Origin: Achromobacter marplatensis
Lineage (GTDB): Bacteria; Pseudomonadota; Gammaproteobacteria; Burkholderiales; Burkholderiaceae_B
Length of the DNA stretch: 64,000 nucleotides
Reading direction: 5' to 3'
NCBI RefSeq assembly: GCF_002209535.1
Contig: NZ_NJIG01000002.1
Coordinates: forward strand, 62,001-126,000
The notes beneath the pieces were generated by a model, which was not told the DNA's origin, searched no databases, and was given only the letters and a program-made list of their open reading frames with translations. Shown here piece by piece: positions 52,674 through 60,897 of the stretch; position 1 is the first letter of the stretch, and every line of letters begins with the position of its first letter. The position numbers were made by a program, and so were the translations under genes.

Positions 52674-52745
52674 GCCGGGCCGCCCCAAGGGGAAAGGGCC
52701 CCCTCGGGGGGCAGCAAGCGCGCGCAGCGCGTGCGGCGTGGGGGC
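52674..52745. repeat. GC-rich repeat, copy 1 of a tandem pair
   Basis: A 72-bp unit beginning GCCGGGCCGCCCCAAGGGGA and ending in GTGGGGGC. It contains palindromes (CCCCAAGGGG; GCCCCCTCGGGGGGC-like stem; GCGCGCGCAGCGCG). It is intergenic between def and gloA. This type of sequence is a dispersed intergenic repeat of Burkholderiales, as I recall it. Confidence 0.85.
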
Positions 52746-52756
52746 AATTTTCGGCC

Positions 52757-52828
52757 GCCGGGCCGCCCCAAGGGGAAAGGGCCCCCTCGGGGGGCAGCAA
52801 GCGCGCGCAGCGCGTGCGGCGTGGGGGC
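52757..52828. repeat. GC-rich repeat, copy 2 of a tandem pair
   Basis: Second copy of the 72-bp unit, apparently identical by eye and in the same orientation; only 11 bp of unique sequence (CAATTTTCGGC-like) separates it from copy 1, so the period is 83 bp. It ends 1 bp before the gloA stop, so it may also act as a 3' hairpin for gloA. Confidence 0.85.
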
Positions 52829-52829
52829 T

Positions 52830-53225
52830 CTAGTCCTGCCGTCCTTTCTTCTGGATGAACTCGATCTTGTAGCCGTCGGGATCTTCCACGAAAGCGATGA
52901 CCGTCTTGCCGTGCTTCATCGGGCCGGCTTCGCGGGTGACCTTGCCGCCGCGTTCCTTGACCTTGTCACAGGCTTCGTAGGCGTTGTCGACTTCCAGGGC
53001 GATGTGGCCGTAGCCGTTGCCCAGGTCGTATTTTTCGGTGTCCCAGTTGTGGGTCAGCTCGATGACCGCGCCTTCGGTTTCGTCCTGATAGCCCACGAAG
53101 GCCAGCGTGAACTTGCCTTCCGGATAGTCGTTGCGGCGCAGGACGCGCATGCCGAGCACATTGGTGTAGAAATCGATGGATTTGTCGAGGTTGCCGACTC
53201 GCAGCATGGTGTGGAGCATACGCAT
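52830..53225 (-). CDS. gloA: lactoylglutathione lyase (glyoxalase I)
   Basis: A 131-residue enzyme that isomerises the methylglyoxal-glutathione adduct. Metal ligands His and Glu are in [18 protein letters not shown] and VIELTHNWD, with the second pair in [13 protein letters not shown] and [11 protein letters not shown]. The length and order are as in E. coli GloA (nickel type). The PhnW-like gene is 11 bp upstream on the same strand, so they may be co-transcribed. Confidence 0.95.
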   Translation of the reverse strand: MRMLHTMLRVGNLDKSIDFYTNVLGMRVLRRNDYPEGKFTLAFVGYQDETEGAVIELTHNWDTEKYDLGNGYGHIALEVDNAYEACDKVKERGGKVTREAGPMKHGKTVIAFVEDPDGYKIEFIQKKGRQD

Positions 53226-53236
53226 GGATATCTTCC

Positions 53237-54379
53237 TTAAGCGATGAGGGGTTGCGGGAAGCGCGGCGGAGCGCCGGCGCTTTCCCGAGTGATGCCGATG
53301 TCGCGCAGTGCGCCGCCCATGGCGTCGACCGCAAGCCGCATCTGTTCGGCGCCGAAAGCGCCGATGCAGCCGACCCGGAACGAGGGGTGTTCGGTGTTGC
53401 TGAAATTGCTGAGCACGTAGCCGCGGGCCTTGAGCGCGTCGACGAACAGCTGCAGGTTCCAGGTTGGGGCGTCCGGCGCGCAGACGTTGACGACGATGGG
53501 GCCCTGCAGGTCGCGCGGCAGATTGGGCGCAAGGCCCAGCTCGATCACGCCATCATATAGCGTGCGCATGTTCGCCGTGTAGCGCGCCAGACGGGCGACA
53601 CGGCCTTCCTGCCGGTACAGGTCCAGCGCCACGGCCAGCGCCGCCAGCGTGGGCGCGGGCGGCGTGAAACGGGGGCCGGCATTGGGGACCAGCGTGTGCT
53701 GGTAGATATCGGCCAGGTCCAGCGACCAGCTGCCGGCGTTGCCGCGCGCAGCTTCCAGGCGGTCGATGCGCGCCACCACGAAGGCGGCGCCGGGCAGCCC
53801 TTCCAGGCATTTGTTGGCGGTCAGGACCACGGCGTCGACCGCGGGCAGGGCGGAAAGGTTCAGCGGCAGTGCGCCGAACGCGGATACGGCGTCGACGATG
53901 ACGCGGCGGCCCATCGCGTGGGCGATACGCGCCAGCTCGGGCACGTCATGGCAGATGCCGCTGCCGGTTTCGCTGTAGACCAGCGCCAGGTGCGTCAGCG
54001 TGGGGTCCCGTTCCAGCGCCGCGGCGACGGCGACCGGGTCCACCCGTTCGGTCGCACCGACGGGCAGGGGCACGGCGACCCGGCCGGCCTCGCCCGCCAG
54101 CTTCTGCAGGCGGGACGCGTAGGCCCCCGTGGACGGCGCCAGCAGGCGGCCGCCCGGCGGCATAAAGGTGCGGATCGCGGCTTCCACCGCGAAGTGCCCG
54201 CAGCCGGGCAGCGCCAGCGCGGCGTGTTCGTCGGGCGAGGCCTCGGCCACGCCCAGCACGCCCGCGCACACCTGGCGGTAGGTTTCGCGGAAATCGTTGT
54301 CCCACGGCGCGTAATCCTGCGCCATGGCGGCCTTCACCCGCGCGTCGGTCGTGACCGGGCCCGGAATCAGCAGCAACAT
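53237..54379 (-). CDS. PhnW-like class V aminotransferase
   Basis: A 380-residue PLP enzyme close to 2-aminoethylphosphonate-pyruvate transaminase. Start [29 protein letters not shown], then [26 protein letters not shown] and the PLP Lys in [11 protein letters not shown]. No phosphonatase (phnX) or phosphonate transporter is nearby, so the substrate could be another aminoalkane or alanine-glyoxylate. GGAG lies before the ATG. Confidence 0.8.
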   Translation of the reverse strand: MLLLIPGPVTTDARVKAAMAQDYAPWDNDFRETYRQVCAGVLGVAEASPDEHAALALPGCGHFAVEAAIRTFMPPGGRLLAPSTGAYASRLQKLAGEAGRVAVPLPVGATERVDPVAVAAALERDPTLTHLALVYSETGSGICHDVPELARIAHAMGRRVIVDAVSAFGALPLNLSALPAVDAVVLTANKCLEGLPGAAFVVARIDRLEAARGNAGSWSLDLADIYQHTLVPNAGPRFTPPAPTLAALAVALDLYRQEGRVARLARYTANMRTLYDGVIELGLAPNLPRDLQGPIVVNVCAPDAPTWNLQLFVDALKARGYVLSNFSNTEHPSFRVGCIGAFGAEQMRLAVDAMGGALRDIGITRESAGAPPRFPQPLIA

Positions 54380-54399
54380 TTTTGTGTCTCCAAGTCGCC

Positions 54400-55410
54400 T
54401 CAGAATTGAGGCAGGGAAGCGGGGTCGTGGCGCCGCAGAATATTCTTGGCGTCTTCGAAGTCAGGCAGGATCTGTCCCACTTCACGCCAGAAATCCTGAC
54501 TGTGGTTCATTTCGCGCAGGTGGGCAAGCTCGTGCGCGATCACGTAATCGATGATGGCGGGCGCGAAATGAATCAGCCGCCAGTTCAGCATGATGTTGCC
54601 GTCGCTGGTGCACGAGCCCCAGCGCGTGGCGGCGGAAGACAGCCGCCAGCGGCGGATCTTCAGGCCGCTCACCTGCAGGAAATGCGCCAGCCGCGCGCCG
54701 AACCAGGCGCCGGCCCGCTGCTGCAACCAGGCTTGCGCCGCGTCGCGGATGCGGCTTTGCTCGGCCGTGGAGGGCAGGGCCAGCCAGAGGGTGTCGCCGT
54801 CCTGCGGCGCTTCCGCGTCACCGGACAGGCGGGCCTGTCGGCTGTCGCCGCCCACGCCGATCAGGATGCGTTTGCCCAGGTAGGGCAGTTCGCCACCCGG
54901 CTGCCAGCGCGTATGCGCCATGGCCAGTTGCTGCTTGCGGGCGTGCCATTCGCGCAGCTTGGCAAGGATCCAGCGCGCTTTCTCACGCACCGCGTCGTCG
55001 ATCTGCGCCAGCGTGACCCAGCTGGGCGCGGTGACGCGCAGGCCGTCGTCGGTGATCACGAAACCGATGCTGCGGCGGCGCGAGCGCAGCAGCACGAAAC
55101 CAATGGGCTGATGTTCGGTCGGCACCTCGCGCCAGCGCGCGCCCGGGGGCAGCGGTTCAGGGCACGGGGTGGGGACGCGGGAGGACGCGTTGGGTGACAG
55201 CGTCAAGAGCGGCTCGCCCGCGGGGGCGGTGTCGGTCAGCGTGTCGGGGAAAAGCGTCTTCGGGGTGACGGGCTGCGGGGGCGTGGCCCGGGGCGCAGCA
55301 GGCCTGGGCGCGGCGGGCGGCTTCGGCGTGGCGATCAGCGGCGACGCGCCCTGGGGCGCGTCGTCTTCTTGCACGTCGAACAGGAGTTCGAGCTGATCAG
55401 TGCTGGACAT
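54400..55410 (-). CDS. YgjP-type zinc metallopeptidase (DUF45)
   Basis: A 336-residue protein. The N-terminal ~90 residues are Pro/Ala-rich and probably disordered; the C-terminal DUF45/YgjP domain carries HELAHLREMNHSQDFW (HExxH with the distal ligand His), WGSCTSDGNIMLNWRLIHF upstream, and VTAPSWVTLAQIDDAV. Metal-dependent hydrolase by family; substrate unknown. Overlaps plsC by 14 bp. Confidence 0.88.
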   Translation of the reverse strand: MSSTDQLELLFDVQEDDAPQGASPLIATPKPPAAPRPAAPRATPPQPVTPKTLFPDTLTDTAPAGEPLLTLSPNASSRVPTPCPEPLPPGARWREVPTEHQPIGFVLLRSRRRSIGFVITDDGLRVTAPSWVTLAQIDDAVREKARWILAKLREWHARKQQLAMAHTRWQPGGELPYLGKRILIGVGGDSRQARLSGDAEAPQDGDTLWLALPSTAEQSRIRDAAQAWLQQRAGAWFGARLAHFLQVSGLKIRRWRLSSAATRWGSCTSDGNIMLNWRLIHFAPAIIDYVIAHELAHLREMNHSQDFWREVGQILPDFEDAKNILRRHDPASLPQF

Positions 55411-56125
55411 ACCTTTCAGGGTTGAGACGCCGCATTTCCCCTTCGATCCAGTCCTGGACCTTTTGGTTCAGTTCTTCGGGGGAGAGTCCCTTGGATTCTA
55501 TCGCGGGACCGATCGATAGGGTGACCATGCCGGGATATTTGACGAAAGCGTTGCGCCGCCAGCACTCGCCGGCGTTATGCGCCACGGGTATGACCATCGC
55601 GCCGGTGCGCGACGCAAGCAGCGCGCCGCCCATCTTGAAACGCGCCGTCTTGCCCGGCGGCACGCGCGTGCCTTCGGGGAACAGCAAGGGCCAGCGCCCT
55701 TCGTCCAGGCGGGTCTGGCCTTGCTTGACCACCTGCTCAAAGGCATCGCGGCCCTTGGCGCGGTCAATGGCGATCATGCGCAGTAGCGCCAGGCCCCAGC
55801 CGAAGAACGGCACCATGTGCAGTTCTTTCTTGTAGACGAAGCAGACTTCGCGCGGCATGTGGGCCGGGAAGAACAGCGTTTCCCAGGCCGATTGGTGCTT
55901 GGACAGGATGACGGCGGGGCCGTCGGGCAGGTTTTCCCAACCCTTGACCTGCCAGCGGATGCCGCAGAACACCTTGGCGCCCCAGATGGCCAGGCGCGGC
56001 CAGCCCACCGTCAGCTTATAGCGCCAGTGCAGCGGCAGCGGCGCCCACAGGATGCAGGCGAAGGCGTAGGGGATGACCGTGATGGCCAGGAACAGGAAAT
56101 ACAGCAGCGAGCGTAGCCGGGCCAT
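55397..56125 (-). CDS. plsC: 1-acyl-sn-glycerol-3-phosphate acyltransferase
   Basis: A 242-residue membrane acyltransferase. TM segment near residues 5-25, block I SKHQSAWET (here H-x4-E rather than H-x4-D), block II-like RMIAIDRAKG, block III LFPEGTRVPPGK. It makes phosphatidic acid from lysophosphatidate. It overlaps the YgjP-type gene by 14 bp, and the gmhB stop is 4 bp upstream of its start, so the run glyQ-glyS-gmhB-plsC-ygjP-like may be one operon. Confidence 0.93.
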   Translation of the reverse strand: MARLRSLLYFLFLAITVIPYAFACILWAPLPLHWRYKLTVGWPRLAIWGAKVFCGIRWQVKGWENLPDGPAVILSKHQSAWETLFFPAHMPREVCFVYKKELHMVPFFGWGLALLRMIAIDRAKGRDAFEQVVKQGQTRLDEGRWPLLFPEGTRVPPGKTARFKMGGALLASRTGAMVIPVAHNAGECWRRNAFVKYPGMVTLSIGPAIESKGLSPEELNQKVQDWIEGEMRRLNPERYVQH

Positions 56126-56129
56126 CGAA

Positions 56130-56669
56130 TCAATTGTCCTGAAGCAGGGCGTCGGCTACGGCCGACAGGTCTTCGCATACGCGCGTGTTGTCGGGCAGGC
56201 CGCCCTTGGCCAGCGTCTTCTTGCCGTTGCCGGTCTGCACCAGCCAGGGCGAGCAGCCGACGGACGAGGATGCCTGCAAGTCACGCAACGAATCGCCCAC
56301 GGCCGGCACGCCGGTCAGGTCGATGTCGTAGCGATGGCCGATCTGCTCAAACATGCCGGGGCGCGGCTTGCGGCAGGTGCAGTTGTCATCCGGACCGTGC
56401 GGGCACAGGAACACGGCATCGATGCTGCCGCCGACTGCGGCCAGCTCGCGCCGCATCTTGGTATGGATGGCGGTCAGCGTGTCCATGTCGAACAGGCCGC
56501 GCGCCAGGCCGGACTGGTTGGTGGCGACCACCACCTTCCAATTCGCCTGCGTCAGTCGGGCGATCGCTTGAAGGCTGCCCGGCAGGGCGATCCATTCGTC
56601 GGGATTCTTGACGAACGCATCGCTGTCCTGATTGATGACGCCGTCGCGGTCGAGGATGATCAGTTTCAC
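56130..56669 (-). CDS. gmhB: D-glycero-beta-D-manno-heptose-1,7-bisphosphate 7-phosphatase
   Basis: A 179-residue HAD phosphatase of LPS core heptose synthesis. Motif I is LDRDGVINQD (DxDGV), motif II VVATNQSG, a zinc loop CPHGPDDNCTCRKP (C-x-H..C-x-C), motif IV VGDSLRDLQ. All key residues are in place. Overlaps glyS by 4 bp. Confidence 0.95.
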   Translation of the reverse strand: MKLIILDRDGVINQDSDAFVKNPDEWIALPGSLQAIARLTQANWKVVVATNQSGLARGLFDMDTLTAIHTKMRRELAAVGGSIDAVFLCPHGPDDNCTCRKPRPGMFEQIGHRYDIDLTGVPAVGDSLRDLQASSSVGCSPWLVQTGNGKKTLAKGGLPDNTRVCEDLSAVADALLQDN

Positions 56670-58804
56670 TGTGCCAGCCTGGAAATGTCGGCCACCTGGT
56701 TCATCAGGCCATGCAGCTGGCTCAAGAGAGCCAGCCGGTTGGCGCGCACGGCCGGGTCTTCGGCCATGACCATGACGTCGGCAAAGAACGCGTCCACCGG
56801 TTCGCGGGCCTGGGCCAGCGTGGACAGGCTGCCGGCGAAGTCGCCGGCGGCCAGTTGGGCCTCGGCCTGCGGGCGCAGGGCGGCGACCGCGGCAGCCAGG
56901 GCCTTTTCGGCGGGTTCCACCAGCGCCGCGTTGTTGACCGCGCCGATGTCGCCTTCGGCCTTCTTCAACAGGTTGCCGATGCGCTTGTTGGCGGCGGCCA
57001 GGCTGGCGGCTTCGGGCAGTTGCGCGAAGGCGGCGGCGGCGCGCACGCGCTCGGCCACCTGATGCAGCGGCGGCGTCAGCGCGATCACGGCTTCCACCGC
57101 GTTGCGGTCGAAGTCATTGATCAACTGGTTGCGGTAGCGCTCGTAGATGAAGGTGCGGACTTCAGCCAGCGTGTCGGCCGGTATCTTGCCGGCGGGGAAC
57201 GTGCCCGCGGCCAGGTCCAGCAGGCCATCGAGAGACAGCGGGCCGTCTTCGCTGATCTTCAGCCAGCCGCCGGCGGCCAGTTGTTCGAAGGCGCTGATAA
57301 GCCCCAGCGCGGCGCGGCGCAGGCCGAAGGGGTCGCGTTCGCCCGTGGGCGCCAGACCGATGGCCCAGATGCCGACCAGCGTTTCCACGCGTTCGGCGAT
57401 GAAGAGCGTGGCGGCGGTCAGCGTGTCTTGGGTGACCGGCGTGTCGTAGCGGTTGCGGTACTGGGTGCGCAGCGCTTCGACGACGCTGGCGGGCTCACCG
57501 TCGCCGGCGGCGTAGTACGCGCCCATGATGCCTTGCAGTTCAGGGAATTCGCCCACCATGTTCGAACCCAGGTCGGCCTTGGCCAGCATGGCGGCCCGGT
57601 CGGCCGCCGATACGTCGCCGCCCAGAAGGCCTGCCACGCCGCGGGCGATGGCGCGCACGCGTTCGACGCGCTCAAGCTGGGTGCCCAGCTTGTTGTGATA
57701 GACGATCGAGCCCAGTTGTTCGACGCGCGCGGCAAGCGGCGTCTTGCGGTCGGTTTCGAAGAAGAACTGCGCATCGGCCAGGCGCGGGCGCACCACGCGC
57801 TGGTTGCCTTCGACGATGTTCACCGGATTGTCCGTGTGCATGTTGCTCACGATCAGGAAGCGGTGCGTCAGGCGGCCGGTGGCCGGGTCGAACAGCGGGA
57901 AGTACTTCTGGTTCAGCCGCATGGTCAGGATCAGGCATTCCTGCGGCACTTGCAGGAACTGCTCTTCGAACTGGCCCACGTAGACGGTGGGGTGTTCGAC
58001 CAGCGCCGTCACTTCGTCCAGCAGCGCAGCCACTTCCGGGTCATCGCCCAGGGTGGCCGACAGGCGGCCGGCATGGTCCAGCAATTGACGCTGGATTTCG
58101 TCGCGGCGGCCTTCGAAGGACGCCACGACGCGGCCCTTTTCTGCCAGGGTGGAGGCGTAGGAGTCTGCGTCGGCGAACGACACCGGGCCCGTGCTCATGA
58201 AACGGTGGCCCAGCGTGTCACGGCCGGCGGTAAGGCCCAGCGCGGACACCGGCACCACGTCGGCGCCGAACAGGGCGACGAGACCGTGCGCCGGGCGCAC
58301 GAACTTGACGGACGTGACGCCGTCGGCCAATTGGTAACGCATGACCTTGGGGATAGGCAGGTTGTTCAGCGCGGTGTCCAAGCCTTCCTGCAAACCCACG
58401 GCCAGTTGCGCGCCGGGGGCGGTGCCGCGGGCAACCAGGTAGTCCTGCTTGCCATCGGATTCGCGGTCCAGCGTGGACAGATCGATGTTTTCCAGGCCCT
58501 TGGCGGCCAGCTTCTTTTGCAGCGCCGGGGTGGCGCGGCCGTCTTCGGTCAGGCCGATCTTCACCGGCATCAGCTTTTCGGCGTAGGGCTGGTCGGGCGC
58601 CTGCGCCAGCACGGCGGACAGGTGCACGGCCAGGCGGCGCGGCGTGGAATACGCAGTCACGGCGCAGCCGTCAGCCAAGAGGCCATGGCGCGCGAGCGTG
58701 GCGCGCACGCCTTCGGCAAAGGCCTGACCCAGCTTTTGCAGAGCCTTGGGCGGCAGTTCTTCGGTCAGCAGTTCGACCAGCAGCGGGCGGATGTTCGTCG
58801 TCAT
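56666..58804 (-). CDS. glyS: glycyl-tRNA synthetase beta subunit
   Basis: A 712-residue beta subunit of the bacterial (alpha2 beta2) GlyRS. N-terminal LLVELLTEELPPKALQKLG, FLIVSNMHTDNP, KTPLAARVEQL, YRNRYDTPVT, HD-type region EFPELQGIMGAYYA, and a C-terminal anticodon-binding domain ending DFAGSLSTLAQAREPVDAFF. Directly follows glyQ with no gap. Confidence 0.96.
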   Translation of the reverse strand: MTTNIRPLLVELLTEELPPKALQKLGQAFAEGVRATLARHGLLADGCAVTAYSTPRRLAVHLSAVLAQAPDQPYAEKLMPVKIGLTEDGRATPALQKKLAAKGLENIDLSTLDRESDGKQDYLVARGTAPGAQLAVGLQEGLDTALNNLPIPKVMRYQLADGVTSVKFVRPAHGLVALFGADVVPVSALGLTAGRDTLGHRFMSTGPVSFADADSYASTLAEKGRVVASFEGRRDEIQRQLLDHAGRLSATLGDDPEVAALLDEVTALVEHPTVYVGQFEEQFLQVPQECLILTMRLNQKYFPLFDPATGRLTHRFLIVSNMHTDNPVNIVEGNQRVVRPRLADAQFFFETDRKTPLAARVEQLGSIVYHNKLGTQLERVERVRAIARGVAGLLGGDVSAADRAAMLAKADLGSNMVGEFPELQGIMGAYYAAGDGEPASVVEALRTQYRNRYDTPVTQDTLTAATLFIAERVETLVGIWAIGLAPTGERDPFGLRRAALGLISAFEQLAAGGWLKISEDGPLSLDGLLDLAAGTFPAGKIPADTLAEVRTFIYERYRNQLINDFDRNAVEAVIALTPPLHQVAERVRAAAAFAQLPEAASLAAANKRIGNLLKKAEGDIGAVNNAALVEPAEKALAAAVAALRPQAEAQLAAGDFAGSLSTLAQAREPVDAFFADVMVMAEDPAVRANRLALLSQLHGLMNQVADISRLAQ

Positions 58805-59716
58805 TTATGCAGCCTCCCCGGCGGCCTTGGTGCGGGCCAGCATGGGAAAGCCCAGTCGTTCGCGGGAATCGTAGTAAGCCTGGGCGACGGCGCGCGACAG
58901 GTTGCGGATGCGGCCAATGTAGGCGGCGCGCTCAGTCACGCTGATCGCGCCCCGCGCGTCCAGCATGTTGAAGGTGTGCGCGGCTTTCAGCGCGGCCTCG
59001 TAGGCCGGCAGCGCCAGGGGCACGTCCATCAGGCGCTTGGCTTCGGTTTCGTAGTCATTGAAGTGCGCAAACAGCATGTCGGCCGACGAGTGTTCGAAGT
59101 TGTAGGTGGATTGCTCCACCTCGTTCTGGTGGAACACGTCGCGGTACAGCACGCGGTTGCCGTTGGCGCCTTCGGTCCAGACCAGGTCGTACACGCTTTG
59201 CACGTCCTGCAGGTACATGGCCAGGCGTTCCAGGCCGTAGGTGATTTCACCCGTGGTTGGCGTGCAGTCCAGGCCGCCCACTTGCTGGAAATAGGTGAAT
59301 TGCGTGACCTCCATGCCGTTCAGCCAGACTTCCCAGCCCAGGCCCCAGGCGCCCAGCGTCGGATTTTCCCAGTCGTCTTCGACGAAGCGGATGTCGTGCT
59401 GCGTCGGGTCGATGCCCAGCGCCTTAAGCGAACCGATGTAGAGGTCCAGGATTTCCGGGGGCGCCGGCTTCAGCACGACCTGATATTGGTAATAGTGCTG
59501 CAGGCGGTTGGGGTTCTCGCCGTAGCGGCCATCCTTGGGGCGGCGCGAAGGCTGCACATACGCGGCGCGCCACGGCTCCGGGCCGATCGCGCGCAGGAAT
59601 GTGGCCGTATGCGAAGTGCCGGCGCCGACTTCCATGTCGTAGGGTTGCAGCAGGGCGCAACCCTGCTTGTCCCAGTATTCCTGGAGCGTAAGGATGATTT
59701 GCTGAAAGGTGAGCAT
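58805..59716 (-). CDS. glyQ: glycyl-tRNA synthetase alpha subunit
   Basis: A 303-residue catalytic subunit. [20 protein letters not shown] start, then [19 protein letters not shown] and [47 protein letters not shown]. The ATG at 59716 is the conventional start; upstream in-frame sequence is not conserved. It aminoacylates tRNA-Gly with GlyS. No T-box or clear leader is seen upstream. Confidence 0.96.
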   Translation of the reverse strand: MLTFQQIILTLQEYWDKQGCALLQPYDMEVGAGTSHTATFLRAIGPEPWRAAYVQPSRRPKDGRYGENPNRLQHYYQYQVVLKPAPPEILDLYIGSLKALGIDPTQHDIRFVEDDWENPTLGAWGLGWEVWLNGMEVTQFTYFQQVGGLDCTPTTGEITYGLERLAMYLQDVQSVYDLVWTEGANGNRVLYRDVFHQNEVEQSTYNFEHSSADMLFAHFNDYETEAKRLMDVPLALPAYEAALKAAHTFNMLDARGAISVTERAAYIGRIRNLSRAVAQAYYDSRERLGFPMLARTKAAGEAA

Positions 59717-60050
59717 AGGATTCTTGGAATTCGACTCGCCGGGCAAGGCTTGCCTTGGGCGTGGGAAACCCGGCATTTTAACTGGCCCGGGCCTGTCCTG
59801 TTTCCCGATGGCCGTTGGGCAGTTACATCTACGTCTTTTGGACGCCCTCCGGGGCAGCGGGGATGTGGCCGAGGGGGCGCCAGGGGGGGCGGGCGCCCCG
59901 CGGGTGTGCTGCTGGCGGACGCCCTGGCCCGCGTCGGCTGCGCCCGCAAACCAATGATCGTATGATTCCAGGTTGAGCCTCAAGTCTTATATAAAACCCG
60001 GAACCCGACGACACCCCGGGATTCCGAGAATTCCTGGAAGGAGCAGTCCC
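59717..60050. other. divergent intergenic region, glyQ / enoyl-CoA hydratase
   Basis: 334 bp between two divergent starts. It holds a GC-rich inverted-repeat area (GGGGGGGCGGGCGCCCCG around 59882-59900) and an A/T-rich TATATAAA at 59989-59996 before the crotonase gene. AAGGAG for that gene is at 60038-60043. No gene is recognised; a gene remnant cannot be excluded. Confidence 0.4.
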
Positions 60051-60818
60051 ATGTCAGACCTGATCACGGTGGAAGTTACCGACGGCATCCAGATCATCAC
60101 GATCAACCGCCCGGAAGCCAAGAACGCCATCAACCTGGAAACCGCCCAAGCCATGGCCGCCGCGCTGGACCAGCTGGACAGCCGCGACGACATCCGCATC
60201 GGCATCCTGACGGGTGGCGGCGGCACGTTCTCGTCGGGCATGGACTTGAAGGCATTTGCCAAATCGGGCCAGCGCCCCTACGTGGAAGGCCGTGGTTTTG
60301 CCGGCTTGAACGAAAAGCCGCCCAAGAAACCGCTGATCGCGGCCGTCGAAGGCTATGCGCTGGCCGGCGGTTGTGAAATGGCCCTGGCCTCCGACCTGAT
60401 CGTGGCCGCCAGCAACGCCAAGTTCGGCCTGCCGGAGGTCAAGCGCGGCCTGGTGGCCGGCGCCGGCGGCATGCTGCGCCTGCCGCGCCGCCTGCCGTAC
60501 CACATCGCCATGGAAGTGATCCTGACGGGCGAGATGCTGAGCGCCGAGCGCGCCTACTCGTTCGGCCTGGTCAACCGTCTGACGGAACCGGGCGGCGCGC
60601 TGGCCGGCGCGCTGGAACTGGCGCGCGCCATCGTCGAGAACGGCCCGTTGGCCGTGCAGACCGCCAAGAGCATCGTGTCGCAGTCCGGCGACTGGGAGCA
60701 GGAAGGCATGTTCGACCGCCAGCGTCCGCTGATCGCGCACATTTTCTCGTCCGCCGACGCCAAGGAAGGCGCCACCGCTTTCGCCGAGAAGCGCAAGCCG
60801 GTCTGGCAAGGCAAATAA
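60051..60818 (+). CDS. enoyl-CoA hydratase/isomerase family (crotonase)
   Basis: A 255-residue crotonase-fold enzyme: INRPEAKNAINLETAQAMAAAL, the oxyanion-hole GGGGTFSSGMDLK, AAVEGYALAGGCEMALASD and FGLPEVKRGLVAGAGG, with the catalytic Glu region. Standard length. ATG at 60051 with AAGGAG. A single crotonase could work in beta-oxidation or another acyl-CoA pathway; substrate not inferable. Followed by the fumarase gene 79 bp later. Confidence 0.92.
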   Translation: MSDLITVEVTDGIQIITINRPEAKNAINLETAQAMAAALDQLDSRDDIRIGILTGGGGTFSSGMDLKAFAKSGQRPYVEGRGFAGLNEKPPKKPLIAAVEGYALAGGCEMALASDLIVAASNAKFGLPEVKRGLVAGAGGMLRLPRRLPYHIAMEVILTGEMLSAERAYSFGLVNRLTEPGGALAGALELARAIVENGPLAVQTAKSIVSQSGDWEQEGMFDRQRPLIAHIFSSADAKEGATAFAEKRKPVWQGK

Positions 60819-60897
60819 AATACGTTGTACCTATCGCGCGCGGCCGGCCCCGCCGGCCGCGTTTTGACATTCATTTTTCTCCAGCTCGTAAATCGCC

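Noticed and set aside
52674-52828. CRISPR array
   Set aside because: Only two GC-rich copies, 72 bp long and with an 11-bp spacer; no cas genes.
56711-59965. 1084-codon plus-strand open frame, the longest in the window
   Set aside because: Runs antisense through glyS and glyQ, both unmistakable. A high-GC shadow frame, not a gene.
59717-60050. T-box or glycine riboswitch upstream of glyQ
   Set aside because: No T-box sequence, specifier loop or glycine-aptamer features are visible, and such control is not expected here.
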